A DNA stretch of 29,928 nt from BOKV01 sp041739465 (GCA_041739465.1 JBGSNX010000015.1:1-29928), one strand, 5' to 3'; positions 15,605 through 23,813 are shown, counted from the stretch's first letter. Notes: a model not told the origin generated them from the letters alone. Numbers and translations: made by a program.

Positions 15605-16546
15605 TTGGCGCGAGACACAAACATTCTCGTGACTGGCGCATCCGGCTTCATCGGCTCGCATGTTGCCAACGCGGCGCTGTCAAAAGGGCACGCGGTCACC
15701 GCTGCTGTTCGCAACAAGTCCACGATATGGCGACTTCTCCAAATGGACATTGCCAATCAAATGACCATTCGCGACGGCTATTCCTGCGGGGATGAAGCGA
15801 TCATGGGAAAGCTGCTCGAGCGATCCGGGTTTGATGCAATCATTCATGCAGCTTCCAGCGCTTCCCGTCCGGGCGCATGGCAGGCTGGTGACTTGGCGCA
15901 TGATACGATTACCGACGTGGTAAGCGTTTGCAATGCTGCGATCCGGTTCGGGGTGCCGCGTGTTGTGCTTTTCGGGTCGGCTATTGCCTATGGCCGTGCA
16001 CACGAAATCCATGACGAAGGCGAACAACTTGTTCCGGTACAGCCTTACGGTCTTGCAAAGTCAATTCTTTCGCAAGTTGCGCAGTTCTTTGCGGCGCAGG
16101 GACTGATCGTTGTCGAATTGCGACCATTCAACGTCTATGGCCCTTTGGATACACCGCCCCGTCTGGTCCCCTATTGCATCCAAAGCGCCCTTTGCGGCGA
16201 TACGGCCGAACTCGCTGGCGGGGATCAGGCGCGCGATTTTGTTCATGTGTTTGATGTGGCAAAGGCTGCATTGGCCGCCGCCTCCGGCACCTTGCCTTCC
16301 GGGGCGTACAATGTTGCCACAGGCATTGCGACACCAGTTTCCGAGGTGGCCAACAGGATATTTGACGCTGCCGGTGTGGAGCGGAATATAGAACTGAAAT
16401 CGTCGGCTTCACGCCAAGACACGCATGAGGTCCTTTTTGGCTCATCTGCCAAACTGGCCAGTTTCGGACTTGCCCCTGAAATCGGATTGGCTGAAGGCCT
16501 TGCAATGACCGTGGCCGCTGCGCGCCAGCAAGGCGTGCCCCAGTGA
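15605..16546 (+). CDS. NAD(P)-dependent SDR, probable CDP-4-keto-6-deoxyhexose reductase/epimerase
   Basis: Extended SDR of 313 residues: TGASGFIGSH at 10-19, HAASSASRPG near 81-90, catalytic Ser125 in LFGSAIAYG, Tyr148/Lys152 in PYGLAK, then RPFNVYGPLDTPPRLVPYC. Placed 4 bp after rfbG, it most likely reduces or epimerises CDP-4-keto-6-deoxyglucose to a CDP-6-deoxyhexose. No 3-dehydrase (RfbH/AscC, PLP-Fe-S) is present, so a 3,6-dideoxy product such as abequose or paratose is not expected unless that gene lies elsewhere. The TTG start is the only candidate just before the Rossmann motif. The exact product stereochemistry cannot be told. Confidence 0.8.
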   Translation: MARDTNILVTGASGFIGSHVANAALSKGHAVTAAVRNKSTIWRLLQMDIANQMTIRDGYSCGDEAIMGKLLERSGFDAIIHAASSASRPGAWQAGDLAHDTITDVVSVCNAAIRFGVPRVVLFGSAIAYGRAHEIHDEGEQLVPVQPYGLAKSILSQVAQFFAAQGLIVVELRPFNVYGPLDTPPRLVPYCIQSALCGDTAELAGGDQARDFVHVFDVAKAALAAASGTLPSGAYNVATGIATPVSEVANRIFDAAGVERNIELKSSASRQDTHEVLFGSSAKLASFGLAPEIGLAEGLAMTVAAARQQGVPQ

Positions 16547-17649
16547 CCCGAATTGCGCTCGTCTCCACCCAGGTGGCACCTTTCCAGGTTGAGCTGGCAG
16601 ATGCGCTCAACGCCATTTCCGGTGTCGAGTACAAAGTGATTTTTTCGCAGGCCCAGAACAAGCGACCGCCGCACTGGATGGATCTGGAAACAAAGATTGC
16701 TGCACATGCTGTCCTTGCTCCCCAAGGCGATGACGCGCTTCGCGCCGAATGGGTTGGTGCCCAGCTTGAAAAGTTCGCGCCCGATGCCGTGCTGGTAGGC
16801 GGCGTTCGGGGCATCCATGTTGACGCTGTCATGAATTGGCGCGCGAAATCTGGAAAAGGCGTGCCGGTCGGGCTGTGGATGGAACCACCGCTCCAGCGAC
16901 GTTCAATGCTGCATGCAGCCCTCCGGCGCATGGACTATCTGTGGCGGCTGAAAAATGTCGATTTTGTTTTCGCAATTGGTGACCGCGCTCATGCCTATTA
17001 CCGCAGTGCCAACCCAAACACGCATTTTGTGCCCTATGGATCTGATCTTTCGCACTGTCTTGATTTGCCTTTGCCCAAACCTCGCGGGACCAGGACCATC
17101 TTCCTGTTTTCCGGTGGCCTCCAGCCTCGGCACAATTTTCCGCTGATCATGGAAGGCTTTCGACGTTTGTTTGAACTGCGCGGCCCGGTTTTCGAATTTG
17201 TCGTTTCGGGCGACGGTCCACAGCAGGCAGTCATCGATGCAGCCATTGCGAAAACGCCTCAACTGGCTCCTCTGGTGCGCTACGATCGGGTGTTCAGCCA
17301 TTGGCAGCAAAGGCTTGAGCCGTTTCGTGAAGCACATGTCTTCCTCTATCCGACGGAACACGCCGGCTGGGGTCTGGTAATCCCCGAAGCCATGGCAGCG
17401 GGCAATCTCGTTGTGGCGAGTAAGGGAGCTGAAGCTGCGCGCTATCTTATTCAGGATGGCGTCAATGGCGTTTTCGTCGATCCGCAACCAGACCCTTATT
17501 TGCAGGTTCTGTTGCGTTGTGTAGACAACCGCGACTGGGTTGAAAAACTTGGGATGGCCGCGCGTGAGGCTTCACTTTTATGCAACGCGCCATTTGTTGC
17601 CAAGCAGGCAATGGCGTGCCTGAAGATTGCCACCGGCGGGCAGGTTTAG
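16543..17649 (+). CDS. GT4 family glycosyltransferase
   Basis: Retaining GT-B fold glycosyltransferase of 368 residues. The C-terminal nucleotide-binding half shows FLFSGGLQPRHNF near 187-199, FVVSGDGPQQAV near 224-235 and FLYPTEHAGWGLVIPEAMAAG at 267-287. In the usual EX7E motif the second Glu is Glu282, but the first position is Ala274, with a Glu two residues earlier. The GTG start overlaps the preceding TGA (GTGA). No signal or membrane segments, so it acts at the cytoplasmic face of the membrane. Its place right after the CDP-sugar genes makes the CDP-6-deoxyhexose a possible donor, by position only. Confidence 0.88.
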   Translation: MTRIALVSTQVAPFQVELADALNAISGVEYKVIFSQAQNKRPPHWMDLETKIAAHAVLAPQGDDALRAEWVGAQLEKFAPDAVLVGGVRGIHVDAVMNWRAKSGKGVPVGLWMEPPLQRRSMLHAALRRMDYLWRLKNVDFVFAIGDRAHAYYRSANPNTHFVPYGSDLSHCLDLPLPKPRGTRTIFLFSGGLQPRHNFPLIMEGFRRLFELRGPVFEFVVSGDGPQQAVIDAAIAKTPQLAPLVRYDRVFSHWQQRLEPFREAHVFLYPTEHAGWGLVIPEAMAAGNLVVASKGAEAARYLIQDGVNGVFVDPQPDPYLQVLLRCVDNRDWVEKLGMAAREASLLCNAPFVAKQAMACLKIATGGQV

Positions 17650-17654
17650 GCAAC

Positions 17655-18800
17655 ATGCGCATTCTTCAAATTGCCGGTTCGCTTGAAGCCGAGGCAGCCG
17701 GTCCTTCCTATTCGGTGCCAAATCTTGCCCGGTCGTTGGCCGAGTCCGGACACCAGGTCGATCTCTTTTCGCTTGGGCCGCCAGGGGAAACCATGGTTGG
17801 CAGCTTTCAGCATCTGCGTTTCGCAGCCAGTTTCCAGCAACTGCCGATGTCCGAAAAACTTGGCTATTCGCATTCCATGAAAAAGGCACTGGCGAGCATT
17901 GCAGGCGGCGCGCAAGTGCTTCACTCACATGGACTTTGGCAAATGCCGACGGTGCTTTCCGCCAACGCTGCCAGACCTGTCGGGGCGTCCTTCGTGGTTT
18001 CACCTAGAGGCATGTTCGCGCCTCCGGCCCTTGCCCGTTCAGTAACACAAAAGCGGCTTTTCGGTTTTCTCTTTCAGGCAAATGCGTTGCGAAGTGTTGC
18101 CTTGTTTCACGCCACCAGCCCGCAGGAGCGGGACGACATTCGCGCCGCAGGCTTCGACCAACCCGTCGCTGTGGTTTCAAACGGCATCGACGTCCCACCA
18201 TTGGCTGCCAGTAAGAATCTCTCGACAAAAAACACGATCCTGTTTTTTGGACGCATTCATCCAATCAAGCAGGTTGAAAACCTGATACAGGCATGGGCAT
18301 TGCTGGAATCAGGCAATCCAGGCTGGCGGCTGGAAATACGCGGCCCCGGCGAAACCGCTTATGTTGACCACCTCAAGCAACTGGCACGCAGCCTTTCCCT
18401 ATCAAATTGCAGCTTTGAACCGGCTCTGTTCGGCGAGGAAAAATTGGAAGCCTATCGTGCAGCGGCGCTGTGCGTTCTGCCTTCAGCGTCAGAGAATTTT
18501 GGCATGACCGTTGCCGAAAGCCTTGCGGCAGGTACGCCGGTGATTGCAACGGACGGCACGCCCTGGCAAGGACTGGCCAGCAACGGCTGTGGCTGGTGGG
18601 TGGGCCAGGGTCCGCAGCCACTTGCCACGGCAATGCGCGCCGCAATGGCCATGCCGGATGATGCCCTGCTGGCCATGGGACGCCTTGGGCGCGAATGGAT
18701 GTTGCGTGATTTCTCCTGGTCAGCGGTAGCCCGGGATATGCTTGCCGCCTATAGCTGGCTTCGCCAGGGTGGTGAGAAGCCATCCTTTGTCTTTGTTTGA
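17655..18800 (+). CDS. GT4 family glycosyltransferase
   Basis: GT-B fold glycosyltransferase of 381 residues. The N-terminal acceptor half starts MRILQIAGSL and contains VLHSHGLWQMPT near 97-108 and VVSPRGMFAP near 114-124. The C-terminal half has VVSNGIDVPP near 172-181, ILFFGRIHPIKQVENLIQAW near 194-213 and an intact EX7E motif Glu280-Glu288 in SENFGMTVAESLAAGTPVIAT. ATG 17655 lies 5 bp after the previous stop; a longer frame from 17580 inside the previous gene has no family similarity and is rejected as the start. It probably adds a sugar to the lipid-linked repeat; the donor is unknown. Confidence 0.92.
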   Translation: MRILQIAGSLEAEAAGPSYSVPNLARSLAESGHQVDLFSLGPPGETMVGSFQHLRFAASFQQLPMSEKLGYSHSMKKALASIAGGAQVLHSHGLWQMPTVLSANAARPVGASFVVSPRGMFAPPALARSVTQKRLFGFLFQANALRSVALFHATSPQERDDIRAAGFDQPVAVVSNGIDVPPLAASKNLSTKNTILFFGRIHPIKQVENLIQAWALLESGNPGWRLEIRGPGETAYVDHLKQLARSLSLSNCSFEPALFGEEKLEAYRAAALCVLPSASENFGMTVAESLAAGTPVIATDGTPWQGLASNGCGWWVGQGPQPLATAMRAAMAMPDDALLAMGRLGREWMLRDFSWSAVARDMLAAYSWLRQGGEKPSFVFV

Positions 18801-18824
18801 ATAGAGCAGGAACGGACGATCAAC

Positions 18825-20180
18825 ATGCATGCCATGAATACAGGCGGCGACATTTTTGAAGAGGCGTTGGAGCGCATTGTCAAACGCAGTGCGGTAATTG
18901 GCGTCATAGGACTTGGATATGTTGGCTTGCCCCTTGCCAGCGCATGCGCGGTGGCTGGTTTTCACACCATTGGTTTTGATGTGGACGAGGAAAAGTCGCT
19001 GAAAATAAACCGCGGCGAATCCTACATTGATGCAGTCCCATCAACCCTGCTGTTGTCCCATGTCGAGGCTGGTCTAATAGAGGCAACATCTCACATGGCG
19101 CGTCTTGCCGAGTGTGATTTCATCATCGTTTGTGTTCCAACGCCGCTTACGCGTCAGCGCGAACCCGATCTGACCTATGTCGAAAAAACCACAGCCACCA
19201 TTGCCCGCACACTTCGCCGGGGCCAGACAATTGTGCTTGAATCGACAACATGGCCGGGAACCACAAGAACGGTCATGCGGCCCTTGCTGGAAACAGGCGG
19301 CCTTGTTTGCGGGACCGATTTCTTCATGGGCTTTTCTCCGGAGCGTGAAGACCCCGGCAACGCCCAGCACAACACTGTCTCCATTCCAAAAGTGGTCTCC
19401 GGCGATGGTCCCAAGGCGGCCGCACTCGTCGAGGCTTTTTACCGATCCGTTGTTCGTGAAGTGGTTCCGGTTTCCACAACGGACACCGCAGAAGCCGTCA
19501 AGATCACTGAGAACATTTTCCGTGCCGTCAACATAGCATTGGTCAACGAACTGAAGCTTGTTTTCGATGCCATGGACATCGACATCTGGGAAGTCGTTGA
19601 TGCCGCAAAGACCAAACCATTCGGCTTCATGCCGTTTTATCCAGGCCCAGGACTGGGTGGCCACTGCATTCCGATTGACCCATTTTACCTTACCTGGCGC
19701 GCGCGGGAATTTGACATTGCCACACACTTCGTGGAACTGGCTGGCGAGGTTAACCGGGCTATGCCTGCTTATGTCGTCCGCCGGCTTGAGGAGGCGCTTG
19801 ATCGCCATTCCGGCAAAAGCCTCGGCCGTTCACGCATACTGCTCGCCGGACTGGCTTACAAAAAGGATGTTTCCGACATCCGCGAAAGCCCGGCCTTCTC
19901 GATCATGGAACTACTCGTCAAACGCGGCGCGCAGTTTTCCTATGCCGACCCGCATGTGCCGGTAATCCCGCGCACGCGCGAACATGCGGCATTCGAAGGG
20001 TTGCAAGCTGTGCCGCTGGACGAGGCCAACCTTTCGGCCCATGACGCAGTGGTCATTGTCACCGACCACGGGGGATTTGACTATGCCGCAATTGCCAATC
20101 ACGCCCGGCTTGTCATCGACACCCGCAATGCCATGCGCAAACATGGCGTAACCGGAAACGCCATTGTCGAAAAGGCTTGA
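18825..20180 (+). CDS. UDP-N-acetyl-D-glucosamine 6-dehydrogenase (WbpA/WecC-type nucleotide sugar dehydrogenase)
   Basis: NAD-dependent four-electron dehydrogenase of 451 residues that oxidises C6 of a UDP-HexNAc to the uronic acid. GLGYVGLP at 29-36 binds NAD; CVPTPLTRQREPDL near 105-118, SPEREDPGN near 171-179 and the catalytic Cys281 in GPGLGGHCIPIDP are all present; AYKKDVSDIRESPA near 344-357 matches the C-terminal UDP-binding domain. The SPEREDPGN block is typical of the UDP-GlcNAc branch rather than UDP-glucose dehydrogenases, though this is pattern recognition, not proof. It indicates an acidic sugar in the glycan, unless the product is processed further elsewhere. ATG 18825 is preferred; ATG 18834 is possible. 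Confidence 0.92.
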   Translation: MHAMNTGGDIFEEALERIVKRSAVIGVIGLGYVGLPLASACAVAGFHTIGFDVDEEKSLKINRGESYIDAVPSTLLLSHVEAGLIEATSHMARLAECDFIIVCVPTPLTRQREPDLTYVEKTTATIARTLRRGQTIVLESTTWPGTTRTVMRPLLETGGLVCGTDFFMGFSPEREDPGNAQHNTVSIPKVVSGDGPKAAALVEAFYRSVVREVVPVSTTDTAEAVKITENIFRAVNIALVNELKLVFDAMDIDIWEVVDAAKTKPFGFMPFYPGPGLGGHCIPIDPFYLTWRAREFDIATHFVELAGEVNRAMPAYVVRRLEEALDRHSGKSLGRSRILLAGLAYKKDVSDIRESPAFSIMELLVKRGAQFSYADPHVPVIPRTREHAAFEGLQAVPLDEANLSAHDAVVIVTDHGGFDYAAIANHARLVIDTRNAMRKHGVTGNAIVEKA

Positions 20181-20192
20181 GCATTTCGTGCC

Positions 20193-20197
20193 GGAGG
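20193..20197 (+). promoter_or_regulatory. Ribosome binding site selecting a GTG start
   Basis: GGAGG stands one base before an ATG (20199), too close to serve it, but 10 bases before GTG 20208 in the same frame. This favours GTG 20208 as the acetyltransferase start. Confidence 0.5.
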
Positions 20198-20207
20198 AAT
20201 GGGTCGC

Positions 20208-20744
20208 GTGAAGACAAACGTTGCCGCCAGTCGCGCCGCGCGTAAATGGACCCCTCGCGAGCAGGCAGGGCGAGTTGCTTGGGCGCTTGCCTATCCGTTG
20301 TTCGCCTATAGCCCGCGTCCCTTCTGGGGTTGGAGGCGGATGTTGCTCCGCCTTTTCGGTGCGAGTGTTGGCCGCAAAGTGCATGTGTTCCCGTCAGTAG
20401 TCATCACCATTCCATGGAACCTTTCCATCGGCGAGCAGGCAGCCGTAGGCGACCGCGTCATCCTCTATGCGCTTGGGCCGGTCATGATCGGTGCACGAGC
20501 CACGATCTCACAAGGCGCGCACATTTGCGCTGGAACACATGACCATCGCGATCCATCCATGCCGCTGTTGAAATCACCTATTTCCATCGGCGAAGATGCC
20601 TGGGTTTGCGCCGATGCATTCATAGGTCCGGGCGTCACTATCGGTACGCTTGCCGTTGTTGGCGCCAGGGCCGTAGCAATGCGGGACGTGGAACCCGGCT
20701 CTATCGTGGCTGGCAACCCGGCCCGCAAGGTCGGCTTGCGTTGA
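20208..20744 (+). CDS. WcaF-like acyltransferase (left-handed beta-helix, hexapeptide repeat)
   Basis: O-acetyltransferase of 178 residues related to colanic acid WcaF and NodL/LacA-type enzymes, using acetyl-CoA. The N-terminal part YPLFAYSPRPFWGWRRMLLRLFGASVG resembles WcaF proteins. From about residue 56 the chain falls into hexapeptide turns (LSIGEQAAVGDRVILYA, VMIGARATIS), with the catalytic-type His in GTHDHRDP near 109-116 and ending ISIGEDAWVCADAFIGPGVTIG and VVAGNPARKVG-like residues. It probably decorates a sugar of the repeat unit. An alternative ATG at 20199 adds three residues. The stop overlaps the next start (TGATG). Confidence 0.88.
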   Translation: MKTNVAASRAARKWTPREQAGRVAWALAYPLFAYSPRPFWGWRRMLLRLFGASVGRKVHVFPSVVITIPWNLSIGEQAAVGDRVILYALGPVMIGARATISQGAHICAGTHDHRDPSMPLLKSPISIGEDAWVCADAFIGPGVTIGTLAVVGARAVAMRDVEPGSIVAGNPARKVGLR

Positions 20745-21583
20745 TGTCCAAACTCCCCGTCACGGTCGTCATACCTGTGCGCAACGAGGCACTGAACCTG
20801 CCGCGTTGTCTGGCGCGCCTTGAACGCTTTTCCGAGATCATCGTGGTCGATTCTTCCAGCACCGATGAAACACCGCAGATTGCCCGAAATGCCGGCGCGA
20901 AATATCTCAATTTCGAATGGAACGGAAAATATCCCAAGAAGCGCAACTGGCTGCTCGTCAACCATCCGCCGCAAAATCCCTGGGTGCTCTTTCTAGACGC
21001 TGATGAGTTCATAACCCCGCAATTTTGCGAGGCATTGGAAACTGCGCTGGCCCACGGTGGGCACAATGGCTATTGGCTCAATTACGCCAACTGGTTCCTC
21101 GGCAAGCGGCTCGACCATGGTGTTGCCCAGCGCAAACTGGCGCTTTTCAAGGTGGCAGGTGGGCTGTATGAGCGCATCGATGAGGATGCTTGGAGCAGCC
21201 TCGATATGGAAATCCATGAGCACCCGGTGATTGAGGGTAGCCTTGGCGAGATTGCCGCCAGGATTGACCATCGCGATGACCGTGGCATCGCAAAGTTCAT
21301 CGACCGTCACAAGGATTATGCGCTCTGGGAAGCGCGCCGCCATGCCTTGCTGATGGCGAAGGGGCCGCAAGCCATGACTGCACTTACGCCGCGCCAGCGC
21401 TTCAAATACCGCCACCTCGCCAAATGGTGGTATCCATGGTTTTATTTTTTTGCAGCCTATGCCGGCAAGCGCGGATTCATGGATGGCGCTGCCGGGTTTC
21501 ACTACGCCTTCTACAAGGCCTGGTATTTCCAGACCATCCGCTTGCTGATTCTCGAGAACGCCGAAAAAAAGGGTCAAAGCTGA
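20744..21583 (+). CDS. GT2 family glycosyltransferase (WaaE/KdtX-like)
   Basis: Glycosyltransferase of 279 residues of the LPS-core-associated GT2 branch (WaaE/KdtX/HP0106 type). VTVVIPVRNEALNLPRCL begins it, with EIIVVDSSSTDET at 31-43, the characteristic WNGKYPKKRNW at 59-69 and metal-binding FLDADE at 83-88. The C-terminal block KWWYPWFYFFAAYAGKRGFMDGAAGFHYAFY has an amphipathic or hydrophobic character and is conserved in the branch. In known members it adds glucose or a similar sugar to LPS core or a lipid-linked glycan. The ATG shares bases with the preceding TGA. A longer frame from 20606 lies within the acetyltransferase gene and is rejected. Confidence 0.9.
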   Translation: MSKLPVTVVIPVRNEALNLPRCLARLERFSEIIVVDSSSTDETPQIARNAGAKYLNFEWNGKYPKKRNWLLVNHPPQNPWVLFLDADEFITPQFCEALETALAHGGHNGYWLNYANWFLGKRLDHGVAQRKLALFKVAGGLYERIDEDAWSSLDMEIHEHPVIEGSLGEIAARIDHRDDRGIAKFIDRHKDYALWEARRHALLMAKGPQAMTALTPRQRFKYRHLAKWWYPWFYFFAAYAGKRGFMDGAAGFHYAFYKAWYFQTIRLLILENAEKKGQS

Positions 21584-22347
21584 TGCTGCGCCGTACCGCC
21601 GAATACTTGCTGCGCGACTGGACGAGATTGCGCCATTTGCCAGCACAGTTTGGCGGTTTGCCTATCCATGTATCTTCGGCAGGTGGCCTCTCGCAATTGC
21701 TGAGGCCCATGGTTCAGGTGGAACCCGAACTGCTTGCAACAGCGAAGGCTCTGGTAAAGCCCGGCGCAACAGTATGGGATATCGGCGCCAATGTCGGCTT
21801 GTTTTCTGTCGCCAGTGCGGCGTGTTCAGGCCCCGGCGGCAAGGTGTTTTCCTTCGAGCCGGACACCGCCCTCATTGCCCTTTTGCGGCGCACCGCCTTG
21901 CTGCAGCCAGCCACCGCTGCACAGATGACCATTGTCCCTTGCGGTGTGGCAGGCACCACCGGCTTTCGCAGTTTTGCGATTGCCTCGCGTGCGCGCGCTT
22001 CCAATGCGCTTTCCGAATATGGAAACACGCAGACCGGAGGCTCACGCGAAATGCAGACCATCGCCTGCTTTTCACCCGATGATTTACTGGCTCAACTGCC
22101 CAAGCCTGACGTCGTGAAGATTGATGTTGAAGGGGCCGAAATTGAATTGCTCTCGGCGGCCAAAGGCTTGCTCCATGAGGCAAGGCCGATGATTGCCTGC
22201 GAAGTGGCACCGGCAAATTCACGCGCTGTCTTCGACATTCTTGTTGCTGCAAACTATGTGCTGTTCGACGGCGTCGCCGGTTTTTCCTCTGGCGCGGCAC
22301 AGGGCACCGCGCCGTGGAATACCATAGCGGTGCCGAAAATCAGCTGA
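21583..22347 (+). CDS. FkbM family methyltransferase
   Basis: SAM-dependent methyltransferase of 254 residues. Motif I is VWDIGANVGLFS at 64-75, strand 2 ends VFSFEPD near 87-93 and the FkbM hallmark VVKIDVEGAEIELL lies near 177-190, followed by MIACEVAP. It is the last + strand gene of the cluster, starting inside the previous stop (TGATG) and ending in an 8-bp tail-to-tail overlap with the DUF2793 gene. An upstream in-frame GTG at 21424 lies within the previous gene and is not credible. Its target is probably a sugar of the same glycan as the other methyltransferases. No terminator is visible at its end. Confidence 0.9.
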   Translation: MLRRTAEYLLRDWTRLRHLPAQFGGLPIHVSSAGGLSQLLRPMVQVEPELLATAKALVKPGATVWDIGANVGLFSVASAACSGPGGKVFSFEPDTALIALLRRTALLQPATAAQMTIVPCGVAGTTGFRSFAIASRARASNALSEYGNTQTGGSREMQTIACFSPDDLLAQLPKPDVVKIDVEGAEIELLSAAKGLLHEARPMIACEVAPANSRAVFDILVAANYVLFDGVAGFSSGAAQGTAPWNTIAVPKIS

Positions 22348-23731
22348 CAATGGCGCGGTCGCTGACCCGCCGCCAATTGGCACCATCGCTGAATGCCGGC
22401 GTGGCACCGCCACTTTCATCGCTCACAAAGATCATCGCACCGGCACCTGACGCTGACGCACCTGGAACGGTAGCGACAGTGAACGAAGCCAATTGGGCAG
22501 GCCCGCCGAATATTGCGGTCTTGTCCGCCTTGACCTTGAGCGCGTCACCACTGGTTCCGAAATGGTATGTGGAGACCCGCAAAAGATCGCCGGTCTGGCT
22601 CAAATGCCCGCCGATTTCGGCGACCACTTTGTTGGCGGTTCCGGCATGGTTCGAAACTGAAAACTGGGTGTTGGCAATTGCACTGGCAATGTGAGCGCCA
22701 TTTGTCGGCGTACCGATTTGCAGATCGGCTCGCGCGGCACCGAAATTGACTACGCCGTCGATGGTCGCGCCCAGGAAACGGACCCCGGAACCGCTGAGCG
22801 TGTCAGCCATCAGGAATTGGCGGTTCGTGGGCACGTTGAGCGAAAGATAAAGACCCACACCGTGGGCGTCGGTTGGTGCAGGTCCACCGCGGCCCCATCC
22901 GCTCATCACGAACGCTGCGGTGAGTTTATCAGCCTCCAACTTTTCAACGTGCAGGCTGTGCGCCGGGTTTGCGGTATTGACGCCGAGCCGCTTGCTGGTG
23001 CCGTTCCATGTGACATCGGTGCCGCCAAATGCTCCGCCATCGTTGAATTGAACCTGACCTGCGCTGCCGCCGGGTGTTCCACCGCCAAGCATCGTGTTTG
23101 GAAAGGCGACACTGCCATCGTTCCTGTCGACCACCATGGCCTCGTGCCAGCTTGAACCGTCGGCGGAAACCTTGATGCGCAGATCGTCGTTGCCGGCCAG
23201 GCCGATTTCAGCCCGTCCGGAAAAACCGGTCTGCATCAGCAAGCTTGCCGTGTCGGCTGGAAGCGCCTTGTTGAGCTTCAACTGATGGCCAGCTCCATCA
23301 TGGTTGAACAATGTCGCCGGGCTTGAAATTGCCAGCTTGTTGATGGTGTCGGCGGTGGCATTGATGCCAAGGATGGCAAGCTGATCGGGCGTCTCGTATG
23401 CTGGCGCAAACGCTGTCCCGTCATGTGCAAGCAGCAGGTTTTCATCTTCCACCCATGCGAGCCAGCCGACATTGGCATCAAGAAAGATGTATGCGCCATC
23501 CTGCCATGCAGCAATCTTGCCTTGATGTAGCGCGAATGCGCCGGAAGCCCCCGAAGGCACCAGATAGCGATCTCCTTCAGCTGGATTGGAAGGCGGACTG
23601 GTCATGCTCCGGCTTTTGACGCAGAGCTGCACAACGGCATCGAGCCGGGCAAGCGCCTCGTTGTGCGTCACATGTTTCTGTGCCTGCGAAGGCAGGATGT
23701 AGGGAAGTTTCAGATTGCCTGTGGTGTCCAT
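22340..23731 (-). CDS. DUF2793 domain protein, tail-fibre/spike-like
   Basis: Protein of 463 residues. Residues about 6-110 match DUF2793: LPYILPSQAQKHVTHNEAL, then DRYLVPSGASGAF, WQDGAYIFLDANVGWLAWVEDE. The middle is repetitive beta-rich sequence with GGTPGGSAGQVQFNDGGAFGG, a pattern shared with phage tail fibres, then LGVNTANPAHSLHVE, typical of fibre shafts. It ends AMIFVSDESGG and WRRVSDRAIVS, a C-terminal block often seen in such proteins. DUF2793 occurs in phage-like and gene-transfer-agent-associated proteins of alphaproteobacteria, and also alone beside surface glycan genes. No other phage genes are present, so this is not a prophage. GGAGA lies 7 bases before the ATG. Exact role unknown; glycan binding is an inference. 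Confidence 0.82.
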   Translation of the reverse strand: MDTTGNLKLPYILPSQAQKHVTHNEALARLDAVVQLCVKSRSMTSPPSNPAEGDRYLVPSGASGAFALHQGKIAAWQDGAYIFLDANVGWLAWVEDENLLLAHDGTAFAPAYETPDQLAILGINATADTINKLAISSPATLFNHDGAGHQLKLNKALPADTASLLMQTGFSGRAEIGLAGNDDLRIKVSADGSSWHEAMVVDRNDGSVAFPNTMLGGGTPGGSAGQVQFNDGGAFGGTDVTWNGTSKRLGVNTANPAHSLHVEKLEADKLTAAFVMSGWGRGGPAPTDAHGVGLYLSLNVPTNRQFLMADTLSGSGVRFLGATIDGVVNFGAARADLQIGTPTNGAHIASAIANTQFSVSNHAGTANKVVAEIGGHLSQTGDLLRVSTYHFGTSGDALKVKADKTAIFGGPAQLASFTVATVPGASASGAGAMIFVSDESGGATPAFSDGANWRRVSDRAIVS

Positions 23732-23763
23732 GTTTTGTCTCCATCACTGGGACAAACATGGAC
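23726..23763 (-). promoter_or_regulatory. Long hairpin over the start codon of the DUF2793 gene
   Basis: On the transcribed (-) strand, GTCCATGTTTGTC pairs with GACAAAACATGGAC, giving 13 base pairs with one bulged A around an 11-base loop. The ATG start is in the 3' arm and the ribosome binding site GGAGA straddles loop and stem. The structure could block translation or act as a protein site; there is no T-run, so it is not a standard terminator. Confidence 0.55.
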
Positions 23764-23813
23764 GCGCCACGGAAAGCGGGGATAAGTATTTCCGCAGTTG
23801 GTAGCAGCGAACC

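Noticed and set aside
19074..19808. A 244-codon frame on the - strand within the nucleotide sugar dehydrogenase gene
   Set aside because: The + strand frame has all catalytic motifs of the dehydrogenase; the - strand frame is a shadow.
22340..23731. The DUF2793 gene as evidence for a prophage or gene-transfer-agent cluster
   Set aside because: No capsid, portal, terminase, tail or integrase genes are next to it; its neighbours are glycan and secretion-type genes.
23770..23794. Inverted repeat CGGAAA/TTTCCG after the M10 gene as an intrinsic terminator
   Set aside because: Only six base pairs around a 13-base loop and no T-run on the - strand; at best a weak hairpin.
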